64,000 nt of DNA from Lachnospiraceae bacterium (GCA_017620345.1 JAFZQP010000045.1:1-64000), one strand, 5' to 3'. Positions 1 to 9,080 are shown, counted from the first letter of the stretch. Translations and numbers: made by a program. The notes: generated by a model from the sequence alone, not told the origin.

Positions 1-83
1 AATCATCCGAGGTGAGCGACTGCCGGCAGGCAAAAAAATTCATCCCCACTCAAAAAGAGGCAAATACGCCATACAGACGAAAC

Positions 84-116
84 GGCTCAATCCCTTGTCG
101 TTACAGGGATTGAGCC
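84..116 (-). terminator. Hairpin terminator after the EamA-YqeG gene
   Basis: A perfect 12-bp inverted repeat (arms 84-95 and 105-116, 9-nt loop) lies about 30 nt past the stop at 148. The run of U is poor on the minus strand and better on the plus strand (TATTTT after 116), so it could also stop a plus-strand transcript from outside the window. I see no gene in positions 1-83. Confidence 0.55.
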
Positions 117-147
117 TATTTTACTTCCGAACTTGAGATTACGATAG

Positions 148-1551
148 TTAATAATTCAACTCTTTTTTCTCATGTGGCCGAATATTGCTCTGATCAGTGC
201 GTAAATACGATGAAATGACGACCTTCTCAAGTATCCTTTTCAGCACTATCTGTATCTCTTCGTGCGGATCTATCGGCCTTACAAGGATATTGTATATGCC
301 TGCGCGCTTTGCGCCCCATATATCCGTAAACAGCTGATCTCCTATGAACAGTGTTGTATCCGCATTACTCTGCATGATCTCCATTGCCTTTGCATAGCCT
401 TTTGTACCCGGTTTTCCGGCCTTATGAAGGTAAAATGCTTCCGGCACGCTACCATCTCTGAAGCTTTTTACCCTCTTTTCTTTGTTATTTGACAGGAACA
501 GTATCTTAAAACCCGTATCGCTTATCGTTTTCAGAAGTGCTGTGCTTCTTTCATCCGGCGGATAGTCATGCATGACGAGCGTGTTGTCTATATCGAATAT
601 TATCGCTCTTTTTCCTTCTTCATAAAGTTTCCGGTAATCAATAACATATGCATTTTCGATATACTCATCCGGATAGAAATAACTTATGATATCTATTTCA
701 ACCATGAGCATAGCCAGGATCAGCATCACACAGCCTGTTATCATCTTGTGCGTCATCGTCTCACCAAGCCAGAAGTATGATGCTACAGCACCGACAACGG
801 CTTCCATTCCCATTATGATGGCTGCGGGTGCAGGAGGTGCATATTTCTGACATACATTCTGAAGTCCGAAGCCGAATATGGTCGGAAATATCACAAGAAA
901 CGCAAGCCCGTAAACAGATCCCCTTGAAAACATCTCCGGCAAAAGCGGTCCGGAAACAAACGGAGCCACAGCGAAACCCAGTATCCCGGTCTCTATAAAC
1001 TGAACGGCCGCAAGTACTATAGGATCATCATCCTTTGCGAATCTTGCGATCAGTATTATCTGCAGTGCATAAAAGAAGCCGCAAACAAGTGTAAGCCAGT
1101 CACCAAGCTGTATGCTGAGGGATTCGGTGAGCGAAATGAGACCTATGCCCCAGAATCCGATAACGGCTGCAATAAAATAGCGCAGTCTCTGTCTGCTCTT
1201 ATTGAACAACCTGTCAAGGAACGGAACAAGGATAACATATATGGTTGTCAGAAATGCATTTTTTCCGGCCGTCGTGTATTTGCAGCCGTATGTTTGGAAA
1301 AGCATCGCCACAAACAGAAAAACACCTATTATCAATCCATGAACTATCTGATCTTTTCCGGACCCGGCCAGTTTTTTCCAAAAGATCACGCCAAGAATAA
1401 CACCGGCTGTTAAGAATCTGAATCCGAGAAGATAGAGCGGGGGCATATCATCCACACTTGTCTTGACAAAGACAAATCCAAGACCCCAGCAGACGGTCAC
1501 AAATATAAGCCCGAGACAGGCCAAAAGCTCTTTTTTCTTAGTTTTGCTCAT
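148..1551 (-). CDS. EamA/DMT-family transporter fused to a YqeG-type HAD phosphatase
   Basis: The N-terminal part (about residues 1-290) is a ten-helix drug/metabolite-transporter fold made of two EamA repeats, an inner-membrane permease of unknown substrate. It runs straight into a complete YqeG-like HAD IIIA domain (about 295-467) that begins with the FYPDEY motif typical of the YqeG start, followed by the catalytic FDIDNTLV motif, an LSNNKE motif and the GDQLFTDIWGA motif. YqeG proteins are usually separate, about 170 aa long. The fusion therefore tethers a cytoplasmic phosphatase to a permease. The frame opens further upstream with a TTG at 1587, but that lies inside a terminator hairpin, so the ATG at 1551 (MSKTKKK) is chosen. 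No good Shine-Dalgarno sequence sits close to it: a GGAGG lies 19 nt away in the terminator arm. The substrate of neither domain can be read from sequence. Confidence 0.85.
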   Translation of the reverse strand: MSKTKKKELLACLGLIFVTVCWGLGFVFVKTSVDDMPPLYLLGFRFLTAGVILGVIFWKKLAGSGKDQIVHGLIIGVFLFVAMLFQTYGCKYTTAGKNAFLTTIYVILVPFLDRLFNKSRQRLRYFIAAVIGFWGIGLISLTESLSIQLGDWLTLVCGFFYALQIILIARFAKDDDPIVLAAVQFIETGILGFAVAPFVSGPLLPEMFSRGSVYGLAFLVIFPTIFGFGLQNVCQKYAPPAPAAIIMGMEAVVGAVASYFWLGETMTHKMITGCVMLILAMLMVEIDIISYFYPDEYIENAYVIDYRKLYEEGKRAIIFDIDNTLVMHDYPPDERSTALLKTISDTGFKILFLSNNKEKRVKSFRDGSVPEAFYLHKAGKPGTKGYAKAMEIMQSNADTTLFIGDQLFTDIWGAKRAGIYNILVRPIDPHEEIQIVLKRILEKVVISSYLRTDQSNIRPHEKKELNY

Positions 1552-1562
1552 GAAAATGAGTA

Positions 1563-1594
1563 TAAAAAAACCTCCTGCAAATTGCAAGAGGTTT
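1563..1594 (-). terminator. Rho-independent terminator after the 126-aa gene
   Basis: A 12-bp stem (arms 1568-1579 and 1583-1594, one G-U pair, 3-nt loop) is followed on the minus strand by seven U (1564-1570). It lies 16 nt past the stop of the 126-aa gene. Its 3' arm contains GGAGG, the only Shine-Dalgarno-like sequence ahead of the EamA-YqeG gene. Confidence 0.85.
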
Positions 1595-1610
1595 AAAAGG
1601 CTTCATAATA

Positions 1611-1991
1611 TCACTTGGCTATCACGATACCGTCTTCGCTGTTCATGATCCCCTGCTCACCTACAAAGTACTGATACTGCATGAGCGCCTGATCCTTCTG
1701 CATATCTGAAACAGCCTTTTCCATATCAAGTGCGTCGATATCAGACTCTCTTCCCTTCATCTCAAAGCCATTGGGCTCATTGAGACTGAGAGTTATATCC
1801 TCAAGACTGGCGTTCTGCCTCGGACGGATATCCGAAAGTCTCAGATCAAGATCTCTTGAAGGTGCTTCCTGTATCTTCTCGTTTGTTGCCTGAGCACTTT
1901 CCTGAACAGGTCTCTTTGTTACCTGTTCAGCATTGATCCTGTTATATGCGCTGTAATCAAAACCCTGATAATTGCCGATTCCCTTTAACAT
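1611..1991 (-). CDS. Conserved-looking 126-aa protein of unknown function
   Basis: I do not recognise this protein. It is soluble, with no signal peptide or membrane segment. The N-terminal third is Gln/Asn/Arg-rich and probably disordered. The last 45 residues, around DMEKAVSDMQKDQALMQYQ, look helical and amphipathic, and the protein ends in a short tail with GIVIAK. The ATG at 1991 has a GAGGG ribosome site. It has its own strong promoter at 2043-2070 and its own terminator, so it is most likely expressed as a single-gene unit, probably at a decent level. The helical end resembles small adaptor or flagellar-accessory proteins in style, but nothing specific supports that. Confidence 0.7.
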   Translation of the reverse strand: MLKGIGNYQGFDYSAYNRINAEQVTKRPVQESAQATNEKIQEAPSRDLDLRLSDIRPRQNASLEDITLSLNEPNGFEMKGRESDIDALDMEKAVSDMQKDQALMQYQYFVGEQGIMNSEDGIVIAK

Positions 1992-2042
1992 CTTATTTCC
2001 CTCACCCTCGTATCGATTGGTTTACATAATCGACACAAGGAA

Positions 2043-2070
2043 ATTATATCACATTATTTATCATTTGCAA
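2043..2070 (-). promoter_or_regulatory. SigA-type promoter for the 126-aa gene
   Basis: On the minus strand a TTGCAA -35 box (2065-2070) is followed after 16 bp by a perfect TATAAT -10 box (2043-2048), which also has the TG of an extended -10. It lies about 50 nt upstream of the ATG at 1991 and beyond the end of the ABC-transporter operon. Confidence 0.75.
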
Positions 2071-2122
2071 TACTTATATCGACACTCATCCGGAATAATT
2101 AACCATGTATACGAAATTTTTT

Positions 2123-3673
2123 TTATTTTGTATAACCTGCACTTAATAACAGTTGTTTTGTGTACGTTTCCTTGGGATCATTGTATATTTCTTCATCTGT
2201 TCCCTGCTCCACTATCACGCCGTCCTTCATCACGATTATCCTGGAGCAGAGCTCATAGACCACCTTCAGATCATGTGATATGAACAGTATCGCGATGCCC
2301 AGTTCCTTATTCAGTTTGATCAGAAGCTTTATGACCTGTTCCTGCACCGTGACATCAAGTGCGGAAACCGGCTCATCGGCTATTATGAGCCTGGGCTCGA
2401 GCATAAGCGCAAGCGCTATACATACTCTCTGCCTCTGACCCCCGGATAATGCATTGGGGCGTCTACCCATATAGCTTTCATCAAGGCCCACAAGAGACAG
2501 CATGTTTTTTGCCTTGGCTAAGCGTTCCTCCCTCGTATAACCGCCTTTTATGCGCAGCGGTTCCTCAAGTATCCGGCCGATCGTTTTCATCGGATTAAGA
2601 GATCCGTACGGATCCTGGAATATCATCTGCGGCATCTTTGAATAATGAACGACACTTCCTTCCGTGTCGGCAAGCATTCCCAGCACGGTCTTTCCCAGCG
2701 TTGTCTTACCGCTGCCGCTCTCACCGACAAGCCCCAGTATCTCTCCTTCATACATCGTAAAAGACACATTCTTTATGATCTGTCTTCCTCTGGAGCCCGG
2801 AACGAAATATCCCGTTACTTTTTTATAACGTGCACTGACATCCTTAACCTCAAGTATCGGGGCTTTGTCTTTTGTATCATAATGTCCGGCTATCTTCGTA
2901 AACCTCGGGATCGCATTTATAAGATGCTTTGTATACTCCTCTTTGGGTGCATTAAATACTTCCTGCGCAGGTCCGCTTTCCACAACCCGTCCTTTGTTCA
3001 TTACTACAACCCGGCTGCACAGGGATCTTACAAGACTCAGATCATGTGATATGAACAGTATCGCTGTTCCCTTCTCACGGTTGATCTTCTTTAAGAGTTC
3101 GATTATCTGTGCCTGTATCGTAACATCGAGCGCAGTAGTCGGCTCATCCGCGATCAGCAGCTTGGGGTCGCATATAAGCGCCGCAGCGATCATAACACGC
3201 TGTCTCATGCCGCCTGACAGTTCATGAGGATACTTATGATACACTCCTTCAGGGTCATCGAGTTCAACATCGGCAAGCATACGGATCGCAGCATTTTTGA
3301 GTTCATCATCCGACAGATCGCTGTGTATCCGAAGAGCCTCTTCCACCTGCCAGCCGATCGGCTTTACGGGATTGAGACTTGTCATAGGTTCCTGAAATAC
3401 GACTGATATGTCATTTCCCTGGATGCGTCTTAAATGCGATCTTTCGACGCTGAGCAGTTCCTCATTTTCGAACATGATGCTGCCTTTTTTCTTCATGTCC
3501 TTTCGTGACAGAAGTCCTGCAATAGCCAGTGCCGACATGGACTTACCGGAGCCTGATTCACCGACTATGCCGACTATATCGCCGGCATTTACCGTTATGT
3601 CAAAATCATACACAACGGTCTCCGGTATCTCAGAGTCTTCTATTTCAATATTAAGATCCTTAACTTCAAGCAT
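2123..3673 (-). CDS. Oligopeptide/dipeptide-type ABC importer, tandem ATP-binding subunit
   Basis: This protein joins the two ATPase subunits (DppD/OppD and DppF/OppF types) in one 516-aa chain. The first nucleotide-binding domain (about residues 1-260) has Walker A GESGSGKS, signature LSGGMRQR and Walker B LLIADEPTTALD. The second (about 270-516) has GESGSGKTTLG, LSGGQRQR and LIIADEPVSALD. Both have the switch histidine in FISHDL. It energises uptake through the two permeases encoded just upstream and overlaps the DppC-type gene by 8 nt, as expected for translational coupling. Tandem ATPases of this kind are known (GsiA and YejF types), so the fusion is not unique. The substrate could be peptides, nickel or glycans; the sequence does not decide. 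Confidence 0.92.
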   Translation of the reverse strand: MLEVKDLNIEIEDSEIPETVVYDFDITVNAGDIVGIVGESGSGKSMSALAIAGLLSRKDMKKKGSIMFENEELLSVERSHLRRIQGNDISVVFQEPMTSLNPVKPIGWQVEEALRIHSDLSDDELKNAAIRMLADVELDDPEGVYHKYPHELSGGMRQRVMIAAALICDPKLLIADEPTTALDVTIQAQIIELLKKINREKGTAILFISHDLSLVRSLCSRVVVMNKGRVVESGPAQEVFNAPKEEYTKHLINAIPRFTKIAGHYDTKDKAPILEVKDVSARYKKVTGYFVPGSRGRQIIKNVSFTMYEGEILGLVGESGSGKTTLGKTVLGMLADTEGSVVHYSKMPQMIFQDPYGSLNPMKTIGRILEEPLRIKGGYTREERLAKAKNMLSLVGLDESYMGRRPNALSGGQRQRVCIALALMLEPRLIIADEPVSALDVTVQEQVIKLLIKLNKELGIAILFISHDLKVVYELCSRIIVMKDGVIVEQGTDEEIYNDPKETYTKQLLLSAGYTK

Positions 3674-4478
3674 TCTTCTTTAACCCGTCTCCCAAAAGCG
3701 AAAATCCGAGCACGATAAGTGCTATTGTACATCCCGTATACAATGCATATGCCGGTGACATGAACAAAAAAGCCTGTGCTTCGGACAGCATCCTTCCAAG
3801 CGATGACTGCGGCGGCTGAACGCCGATCCCGAGAAAGCTCATACTGGCTTCTGCCAGAACGGCATTATTGAATCCTATCACCGTTGAAGACATCAATACC
3901 GGAAAAGTATTCGGCAGTATATGAACAAACATGATCCTTATGTCCCCTGCTCCCATGAGTCTTGCGGATCTGACATAATCAAGGTTCTTACATCGCATGA
4001 ATTCCGATCTGACTATACGGGCAAAGCTCGGAACAAATACTATACCGAGCGATACTATCACCTTCCATGTGCCGCTTCCGAATATGCTTATGAATACAAG
4101 CGCCAGAAGGATACTCGGAAATGCGAGCACGGCATCGTTAAACCGCATCAGTACCTCATCAACGGCTCCGCCGTAGTAACCGGTAAACGCACCTATGATC
4201 GTCCCCGCAACAACGCCTATCAATATCGTTCCAAGCGCCACGAACAGAGTCGTAGCTCCTCCGTATGTCAGTCTTGCGAACAGATCGCGCCCGAAATTAT
4301 CGCATCCGAGTATATGCTTTGCCGAGGGTGCGGCAAACTTAAGGGAGGCATCCATCTCATCGGGATCATACGGTGAAAATATCACGCCCGCGATCATCAA
4401 CAGTATCATGAACGCAGTTAAGGCAGCGCCAATGAACAGTTCCGGATTCTTTTTAAACTTAAAGGCCACCTTTTGCAT
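3666..4478 (-). CDS. ABC importer permease, DppC/OppC type
   Basis: This is a 270-aa inner-membrane permease with an N-terminal helix (about residues 13-35) and a BPD-transp-1 core of five further helices. The EAA coupling loop is visible around LAEASMSFLGIGVQPP and LMGAGDIRIMFVHILPN. The short periplasmic stretch with ILGCDNFGRDLFARL after helix 1 is characteristic of the DppC/OppC side. It lies 2 nt after the DppB-type gene and pairs with it to form the channel. No defect is visible. Confidence 0.92.
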   Translation of the reverse strand: MQKVAFKFKKNPELFIGAALTAFMILLMIAGVIFSPYDPDEMDASLKFAAPSAKHILGCDNFGRDLFARLTYGGATTLFVALGTILIGVVAGTIIGAFTGYYGGAVDEVLMRFNDAVLAFPSILLALVFISIFGSGTWKVIVSLGIVFVPSFARIVRSEFMRCKNLDYVRSARLMGAGDIRIMFVHILPNTFPVLMSSTVIGFNNAVLAEASMSFLGIGVQPPQSSLGRMLSEAQAFLFMSPAYALYTGCTIALIVLGFSLLGDGLKKNA

Positions 4479-4480
4479 GA

Positions 4481-5425
4481 TCAGTTACCTCTCATCCTCG
4501 GATCCAGTACCTGATACATGATATCTACCAGTCTGTTGATGATTATGACGATCATCGCGATTATTGCGATTATCGCCTGAACAACGGGATAGTCCCTGTT
4601 TGCTATGGAGGATATAAGGAGTCTCCCGTAGCCGGGTATCGAAAAGACCTGTTCTATTACAAGGCTTCCGGCGACTATATCGGCAAGGGTCATACCCAGA
4701 AAAGTTATCACGGGGATTATTGCATTCTTAAGAACATGCTTGTACAGAACATCCATTGTAGAATTTCCCCTGCTGTAGGCAGTCCTTACATAATCGAGCT
4801 TTCTCTCGGATAATATCGATGTTTTTAAAAGCTTCGTGCTCATAGCCGCCTTGGGGATCGCTATCGCAAGAGCCGGGAAAAACAGATATCCGAAAAACTT
4901 CGCCGGATTTATATCATACGAAACAAATCCGCCCGGTGTGAATGCGCGAAGTACCATGCCGAACAGATAAGTTATTAGTATTCCGAGAAAAAACGGCGGT
5001 ATCGCCATCAGAAGCTGGCCTATGATATCGGACGCTTTGGATATTGCTCTGTCCTCATATTTGGACGTAAACAGACCGATCGGAATCGATAAGACAACTA
5101 TCATGACGAAAGACATTCCGGTAAGCGTGACCGTGATAGGGAGTTTTGATGCGAGCATCGATCTTACACTGACTCCGTATGAATACGAAGTTCCCATGTC
5201 TCCGAAAAAGAAATCGCCCAGCCATGAAAAATAGCGCACAAAAAAAGGCCTGGACAAACCCATCTCCTCCCGAAGGCGCCGAAGCGCTTCGGGAGTTGCA
5301 TTTATTCCAAGCCTGTTAGTCGCCGCATCACCCGGTATGATATCAAACGCTATAAATACAAACAACGTTACGAGTAATACCGTTGCAACGAAAGATAACG
5401 TTTTTTTGAGTATTGTTTTGATCAT
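4481..5425 (-). CDS. ABC importer permease, DppB/OppB type
   Basis: This 314-aa permease has the classic DppB layout: an N-terminal helix, a long outer segment with a GLSRPFFVRYFSWL motif typical of this family, and then a five-helix BPD-transp-1 domain with the coupling loop around YVRTAYSRGNSTMDVLYKHVLKN. The C-terminal DPRMRG is also characteristic. Its ATG overlaps the stop of the binding-protein gene by 4 nt. It forms the membrane channel with the DppC-type protein. The length is normal for the family and no defect is visible. Confidence 0.92.
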   Translation of the reverse strand: MIKTILKKTLSFVATVLLVTLFVFIAFDIIPGDAATNRLGINATPEALRRLREEMGLSRPFFVRYFSWLGDFFFGDMGTSYSYGVSVRSMLASKLPITVTLTGMSFVMIVVLSIPIGLFTSKYEDRAISKASDIIGQLLMAIPPFFLGILITYLFGMVLRAFTPGGFVSYDINPAKFFGYLFFPALAIAIPKAAMSTKLLKTSILSERKLDYVRTAYSRGNSTMDVLYKHVLKNAIIPVITFLGMTLADIVAGSLVIEQVFSIPGYGRLLISSIANRDYPVVQAIIAIIAMIVIIINRLVDIMYQVLDPRMRGN

Positions 5426-6939
5426 TGATCCTTCAATCGTATCTTCGCGATATCCTGAACATACATCGGATAGAACACATATCCTTCGAATTTTTTCGAA
5501 AGAGCTACAAATTCAGCCATATCCTGGATATAGATGTTGGCGGCATTGTCCGCAAGATTCTTCTGAAGAGACTTGTATATCTCGACTCTCTCTTCATCAG
5601 ATTTTGCACTGTATACTTTTTTATACAGTTCATCATATTCGGGATCATTATAATTGGTAAAATTGTTCGGTGCATCCGAAACAAATCTGTCAAGCATCGC
5701 TGTAGCTGTCGGTGATGCTGCATCTACTCCGATAAGAGTCGCTTCATAATTCCTTCCGGAATATACATCTGACAGCCACGTGTTCCATTCAACCAGTTTG
5801 ATATCAGCTGTAACTCCGATCTGCTTGAGTTGCTGTGATACTACCTGTGCAGCTTCAATATGCGGCTGATAGTTTGAAGGAACCGTTATGGAAAACTTGA
5901 AACCATCCGGATATCCTGCCGAAGCGAGCAGTTCTTTTGCCTTCTCAGTATCCTTGGGATAACTGTCCGACAGATCTACGTAGTATTTCTTGAACGACGG
6001 GAACATACTGCTTCCTACCGGGAAGCCCTTTCCGTCGCTCGTCATATCGAGTATGTTATCAACATCAACGGCGTATGAAAGCGCACGACACACGTCAACG
6101 TTGTCAAACGGTCTTACGGCGTGATTAAGATAAACGGCCTGTACAAGATTCATCTCTCCCTCAAGGACATTGAAATCATCCGAAAGTTGTTTGGTCTGTG
6201 TCACCGTCAGCCTTGCAAACATATCAACCGCCCCGCCGTTTAAGTTCATTACTATTGAATCGGCGTTAGGAATGATCTTCAGCGTTACATTCTCAATATT
6301 GGCAGGCATACCCCAGTATGAATCAAACTTGCGAAGTACGATATTTTCCTGCGGAGATCTTGACACATACCTGTAAGGACCTGTTCCGATCGGATCGGTT
6401 GAAGGCTTACTGTTGCTCTTCGGTATGATACTTGCGTTAAGGTTTGAAATATATGCGGGAAAATCAATGTCCGGCTCTTCAAGCACAATATCAACGGTAC
6501 TTTTATCTATGATATTTACTTCTTTGATATTTGAAAAAGCAGCTATGAGAGATTCCGTCCCGTTCATTCCGGCACTTTTCTCAATGCTGTATTTAATATC
6601 CTCTACAGTGACATCCTTACCGTTATGAAACTTTATACCGTCCCGCAGCACAAATGAATATGTCAGTCCGTCATCCGATACTGAATATTCCTTCGCAACG
6701 GCCGGAACAAGATTACCTGTTTCATCAGGCTTCAGAAGACCTTCGTAGACATTAAAAAGTATCTCCTTTGTTCCTGCCGCAACAGCTTCATGCGGGTCAA
6801 GGCTGTCCTCCAGATCCTGTGGGATTCCGATCACGATCTTTGAAGACTCATCCGTCTTATCTTGCGAGCAGGCAGTCAGTAAAGCACCGGGGATCATGGC
6901 CACACACACAGCCAGTGCAACAATCTTTCTCTTTATCAT
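5422..6939 (-). CDS. ABC importer substrate-binding lipoprotein, SBP_bac_5 family
   Basis: This 505-aa protein is the extracellular receptor of the importer. It starts with a lipoprotein signal peptide whose lipobox LLTAC puts the lipidated Cys at about residue 24. The mature part shows the family-5 pattern: a VFNVYEGLLKPDE-like N-terminal motif, YSFVLRDGIKFHNGKDVT, IGTGPY in the middle and AKELLASAGYPDGF further on. It is the first gene of the binding protein, permease, permease, ATPase operon and has an AGGAG ribosome site 10 nt before the ATG. Family-5 proteins bind peptides, nickel, haem or sugars. No binding-pocket residue allows a choice. Confidence 0.92.
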   Translation of the reverse strand: MIKRKIVALAVCVAMIPGALLTACSQDKTDESSKIVIGIPQDLEDSLDPHEAVAAGTKEILFNVYEGLLKPDETGNLVPAVAKEYSVSDDGLTYSFVLRDGIKFHNGKDVTVEDIKYSIEKSAGMNGTESLIAAFSNIKEVNIIDKSTVDIVLEEPDIDFPAYISNLNASIIPKSNSKPSTDPIGTGPYRYVSRSPQENIVLRKFDSYWGMPANIENVTLKIIPNADSIVMNLNGGAVDMFARLTVTQTKQLSDDFNVLEGEMNLVQAVYLNHAVRPFDNVDVCRALSYAVDVDNILDMTSDGKGFPVGSSMFPSFKKYYVDLSDSYPKDTEKAKELLASAGYPDGFKFSITVPSNYQPHIEAAQVVSQQLKQIGVTADIKLVEWNTWLSDVYSGRNYEATLIGVDAASPTATAMLDRFVSDAPNNFTNYNDPEYDELYKKVYSAKSDEERVEIYKSLQKNLADNAANIYIQDMAEFVALSKKFEGYVFYPMYVQDIAKIRLKDQ

Positions 6940-6992
6940 TTTGTGTGTTCTCCTCTCTTTTCACATTTGCCCGTATAATACATATCATCTGC

Positions 6993-7026
6993 ATAAAACA
7001 CTCCGCGCCGCATGGCTCGGAGTGTT
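6993..7026 (-). terminator. Probable terminator after nrdR
   Basis: A 9-bp perfect stem (arms 6997-7005 and 7018-7026, 12-nt loop) with a TTTTAT tail on the minus strand lies 24 nt past the nrdR stop. It would separate the division cluster from the ABC-importer operon. The short U run makes it a modest terminator. No convincing -35 box could be assigned for the importer in the remaining gap. Confidence 0.6.
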
Positions 7027-7049
7027 ACAGGCTATCGATTGTGATAAAA

Positions 7050-7499
7050 CTATTTCAAAACTTTCTTAAGCTCATCCATGAAAGTATTGACATCTTTGAA
7101 TTCCCTGTAGACGGAAGCAAATCTGACGTAAGCTACCGCATCAAGATCCTTCAGTTTTGACATTATGAGTTCACCGATGATACTGCTCGGGATCTCCTTG
7201 TCTTCATATGAAAAGATCGCTGTTTCAACCTCATCGACTATCTGTGTGATGCTCGATGCCGGAACCGGACGTTTATGGCAGGCACGCAGTATTCCTGCTT
7301 CGATCTTCGCTCTGTCATATGTTTCTCTGTTATTGTCTTTCTTGATTATGATGATCGGGATCGTCTCTACCTTTTCGTAGGTAGTGAATCTCTTGTCACA
7401 TTCATCACAGACCCTGCGTCGTCTTATTGAATTATTATCGTCAGCCGGACGGCTGTCAATTACTCTTGTATTCTCATGACCGCAAAATGGACACTTCAT
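7050..7499 (-). CDS. nrdR: Ribonucleotide-reductase repressor NrdR
   Basis: NrdR is the ATP/dATP-sensing repressor of ribonucleotide reductase genes. The 149-aa length is normal. The N-terminal zinc ribbon is complete (CPFCGH at residues 3-8 and CDECDKRF near 31-38), with the DSRP and RRRR motifs between. An ATP-cone domain follows (about 50-135), starting at the IIIKKDNNRETYDRAKI stretch. It lies 17 nt after ftsZ, a common neighbourhood in Clostridia, and probably shares the ftsZ transcript. I found no ribonucleotide reductase gene in this window, so its targets lie elsewhere. Confidence 0.97.
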   Translation of the reverse strand: MKCPFCGHENTRVIDSRPADDNNSIRRRRVCDECDKRFTTYEKVETIPIIIIKKDNNRETYDRAKIEAGILRACHKRPVPASSITQIVDEVETAIFSYEDKEIPSSIIGELIMSKLKDLDAVAYVRFASVYREFKDVNTFMDELKKVLK

Positions 7500-7516
7500 A
7501 AGTTCTCTCCTGTTGT

Positions 7517-8911
7517 TTATTTATTACTCTTAAGAAAATCGGGTATCTTGATAGACTTGGCTTCTACTTTGCTCTCAAGCGGAGCAGTAGGTCTTGATAT
7601 CCCTGATAAAGAACTTACTGTATGCTGCGTAGGCGCAGACGGAGTAGGAATACCGGCAGGCTGTGCAGCGCCCGGCTGTATCGGCATAGTTCCTGTAGCT
7701 GCCCCCTGACCGATCGCATTGTTCATTACAGGATTCATCGGCTGTGAATATGCGGGATTCACATGGTTGCCGTACATAGTCTGAGGCATGTTCGGCATAC
7801 CCGCTCCCATCATCTGTCCCTGCATCTGTCCAAGACCGTTCATCGGCGGCATATTACCACCGATACCGGGTGTTGCCATTCCCATCTGAGGCATCGGCTG
7901 TCCGGGTCTTCTTGCATATCTTGCCGCAGCCGGCTGTCCGGATGCAGGTACTTTGATCGCATTTTCATCTATACCCGTAGCAAATACCGTCACGGTACAT
8001 GTATCGGTGTCTCTCGAATCATCTCTTGCGCCCATTATCAGGTTGACTTCATCACCTGTGATATCTCTTACATACTCTACTGCATCATATGCATCATACA
8101 ATGAAATATCACCCGATATGTTAACGATGAGATCGCTCGCTCCCTGAATCGTCGTCTCAAGCAGAGGAGAATTGACCGCAAGCTTAACTGCCTCGACAGC
8201 CTTGTCGTCTCCGCTCGCCATACCGATACCGAGATGGGCTATTCCCTTGTCCTGCATTACTGTTCGAACATCAGCGAAGTCAAGGTTTATAAGTGAAGGA
8301 ACATTGATCAGGTCAGTTATACCTCTGACACCCTGCTGCAGAACCTCATCAGCCTTCTTGAGGGCATCTGCCATACTTGTCCTTCTGTCAACTATATCAA
8401 GAAGCTTATCATTCGGAATAACGATAAGCGTATCTACATTCTGCTTAAGCTTTTCAATGCCGCCTATGGCATTTTCCATTCGCTTTCTTGCTTCAAATCT
8501 GAACGGCTTTGTGACTATACCTACCGTAAGGGCACCCTGTTCCTTGGCGATCTTGGCAATAACGGGAGCCGCGCCTGTTCCTGTTCCGCCGCCCATACCG
8601 CATGTTACGAACACCATATGCGCGCCTCTGATCGCAGTCGCTATAGTCTCTGCCGACTCTTCAGCCGCTTTCTCGCCGATCTCGGGCACTGCTCCGGCGC
8701 CAAGCCCCTGAGTGAGTTTTTCCCCGATCTGTAATAATCTGTGCGAATTGCACATCTTAAGTGCCTGGCTGTCCGTATTGACCCCCAGGAACTCTACTCC
8801 GGCGATATTCTCTTCAACCATGCGGTTAACCGCATTATTACCGGCCCCGCCGACCCCTACGACGAGAATTCTTGCTGCAGCTTCTACTTCATTGTTCTTA
8901 ATCTCCAGCAC
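7517..8911 (-). CDS. ftsZ: Cell-division GTPase FtsZ
   Basis: FtsZ is the tubulin-like GTPase that forms the cytokinetic ring. The start is the GTG at 8911, giving MLEIKNNE: an AAGGAGG sits exactly 8 nt upstream, and the 24 extra in-frame residues further out look like nothing conserved. The product is 464 aa. Visible motifs are the G-box [13 protein letters not shown], the tubulin signature [11 protein letters not shown] and [11 protein letters not shown] in the T7 loop. The C-terminal linker (about residues 330-440) is Met/Pro/Gln-rich, and the chain ends in the conserved tail peptide IKIPDFLK that binds partner proteins. No ftsA lies next to it. The promoter at 9024-9052 allows expression apart from the rest of the cluster. 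Confidence 0.97.
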   Translation of the reverse strand: MLEIKNNEVEAAARILVVGVGGAGNNAVNRMVEENIAGVEFLGVNTDSQALKMCNSHRLLQIGEKLTQGLGAGAVPEIGEKAAEESAETIATAIRGAHMVFVTCGMGGGTGTGAAPVIAKIAKEQGALTVGIVTKPFRFEARKRMENAIGGIEKLKQNVDTLIVIPNDKLLDIVDRRTSMADALKKADEVLQQGVRGITDLINVPSLINLDFADVRTVMQDKGIAHLGIGMASGDDKAVEAVKLAVNSPLLETTIQGASDLIVNISGDISLYDAYDAVEYVRDITGDEVNLIMGARDDSRDTDTCTVTVFATGIDENAIKVPASGQPAAARYARRPGQPMPQMGMATPGIGGNMPPMNGLGQMQGQMMGAGMPNMPQTMYGNHVNPAYSQPMNPVMNNAIGQGAATGTMPIQPGAAQPAGIPTPSAPTQHTVSSLSGISRPTAPLESKVEAKSIKIPDFLKSNK

Positions 8912-9023
8912 TTCTGACTCCTCCTTACAATCACTAAACTGTCCCTCATATATTTCTTGTATCCGGCAAGAACCGTACCACAATTTGTTACGTCAACAAT
9001 ATTACGTAAACCCATACAAACAT

Positions 9024-9052
9024 ATAATATATACATTTATTTAATTTATCAA
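9024..9052 (-). promoter_or_regulatory. SigA-type promoter for ftsZ-nrdR
   Basis: On the minus strand TTGATA (9047-9052) and TATTAT (9024-9029) are separated by 17 bp in a very AT-rich gap between ftsQ and ftsZ. A perfect 16-bp palindrome (9064-9079) lies just upstream. The predicted start leaves a leader of about 100 nt before the GTG. Confidence 0.65.
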
Positions 9053-9080
9053 CACTTTTTTTGAAAAATCATGATTTTTT

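Noticed and set aside
2020..2095. A SigD-type (flagellar) promoter around the repeated GTGTCGAT sequence
   Set aside because: The -35 part and spacing do not fit, and the SigA promoter nearby explains the gene better.
8912..8983. A longer N-terminus for FtsZ
   Set aside because: An ideal AAGGAGG lies 8 nt before the GTG at 8911, and the extra residues have no FtsZ character.
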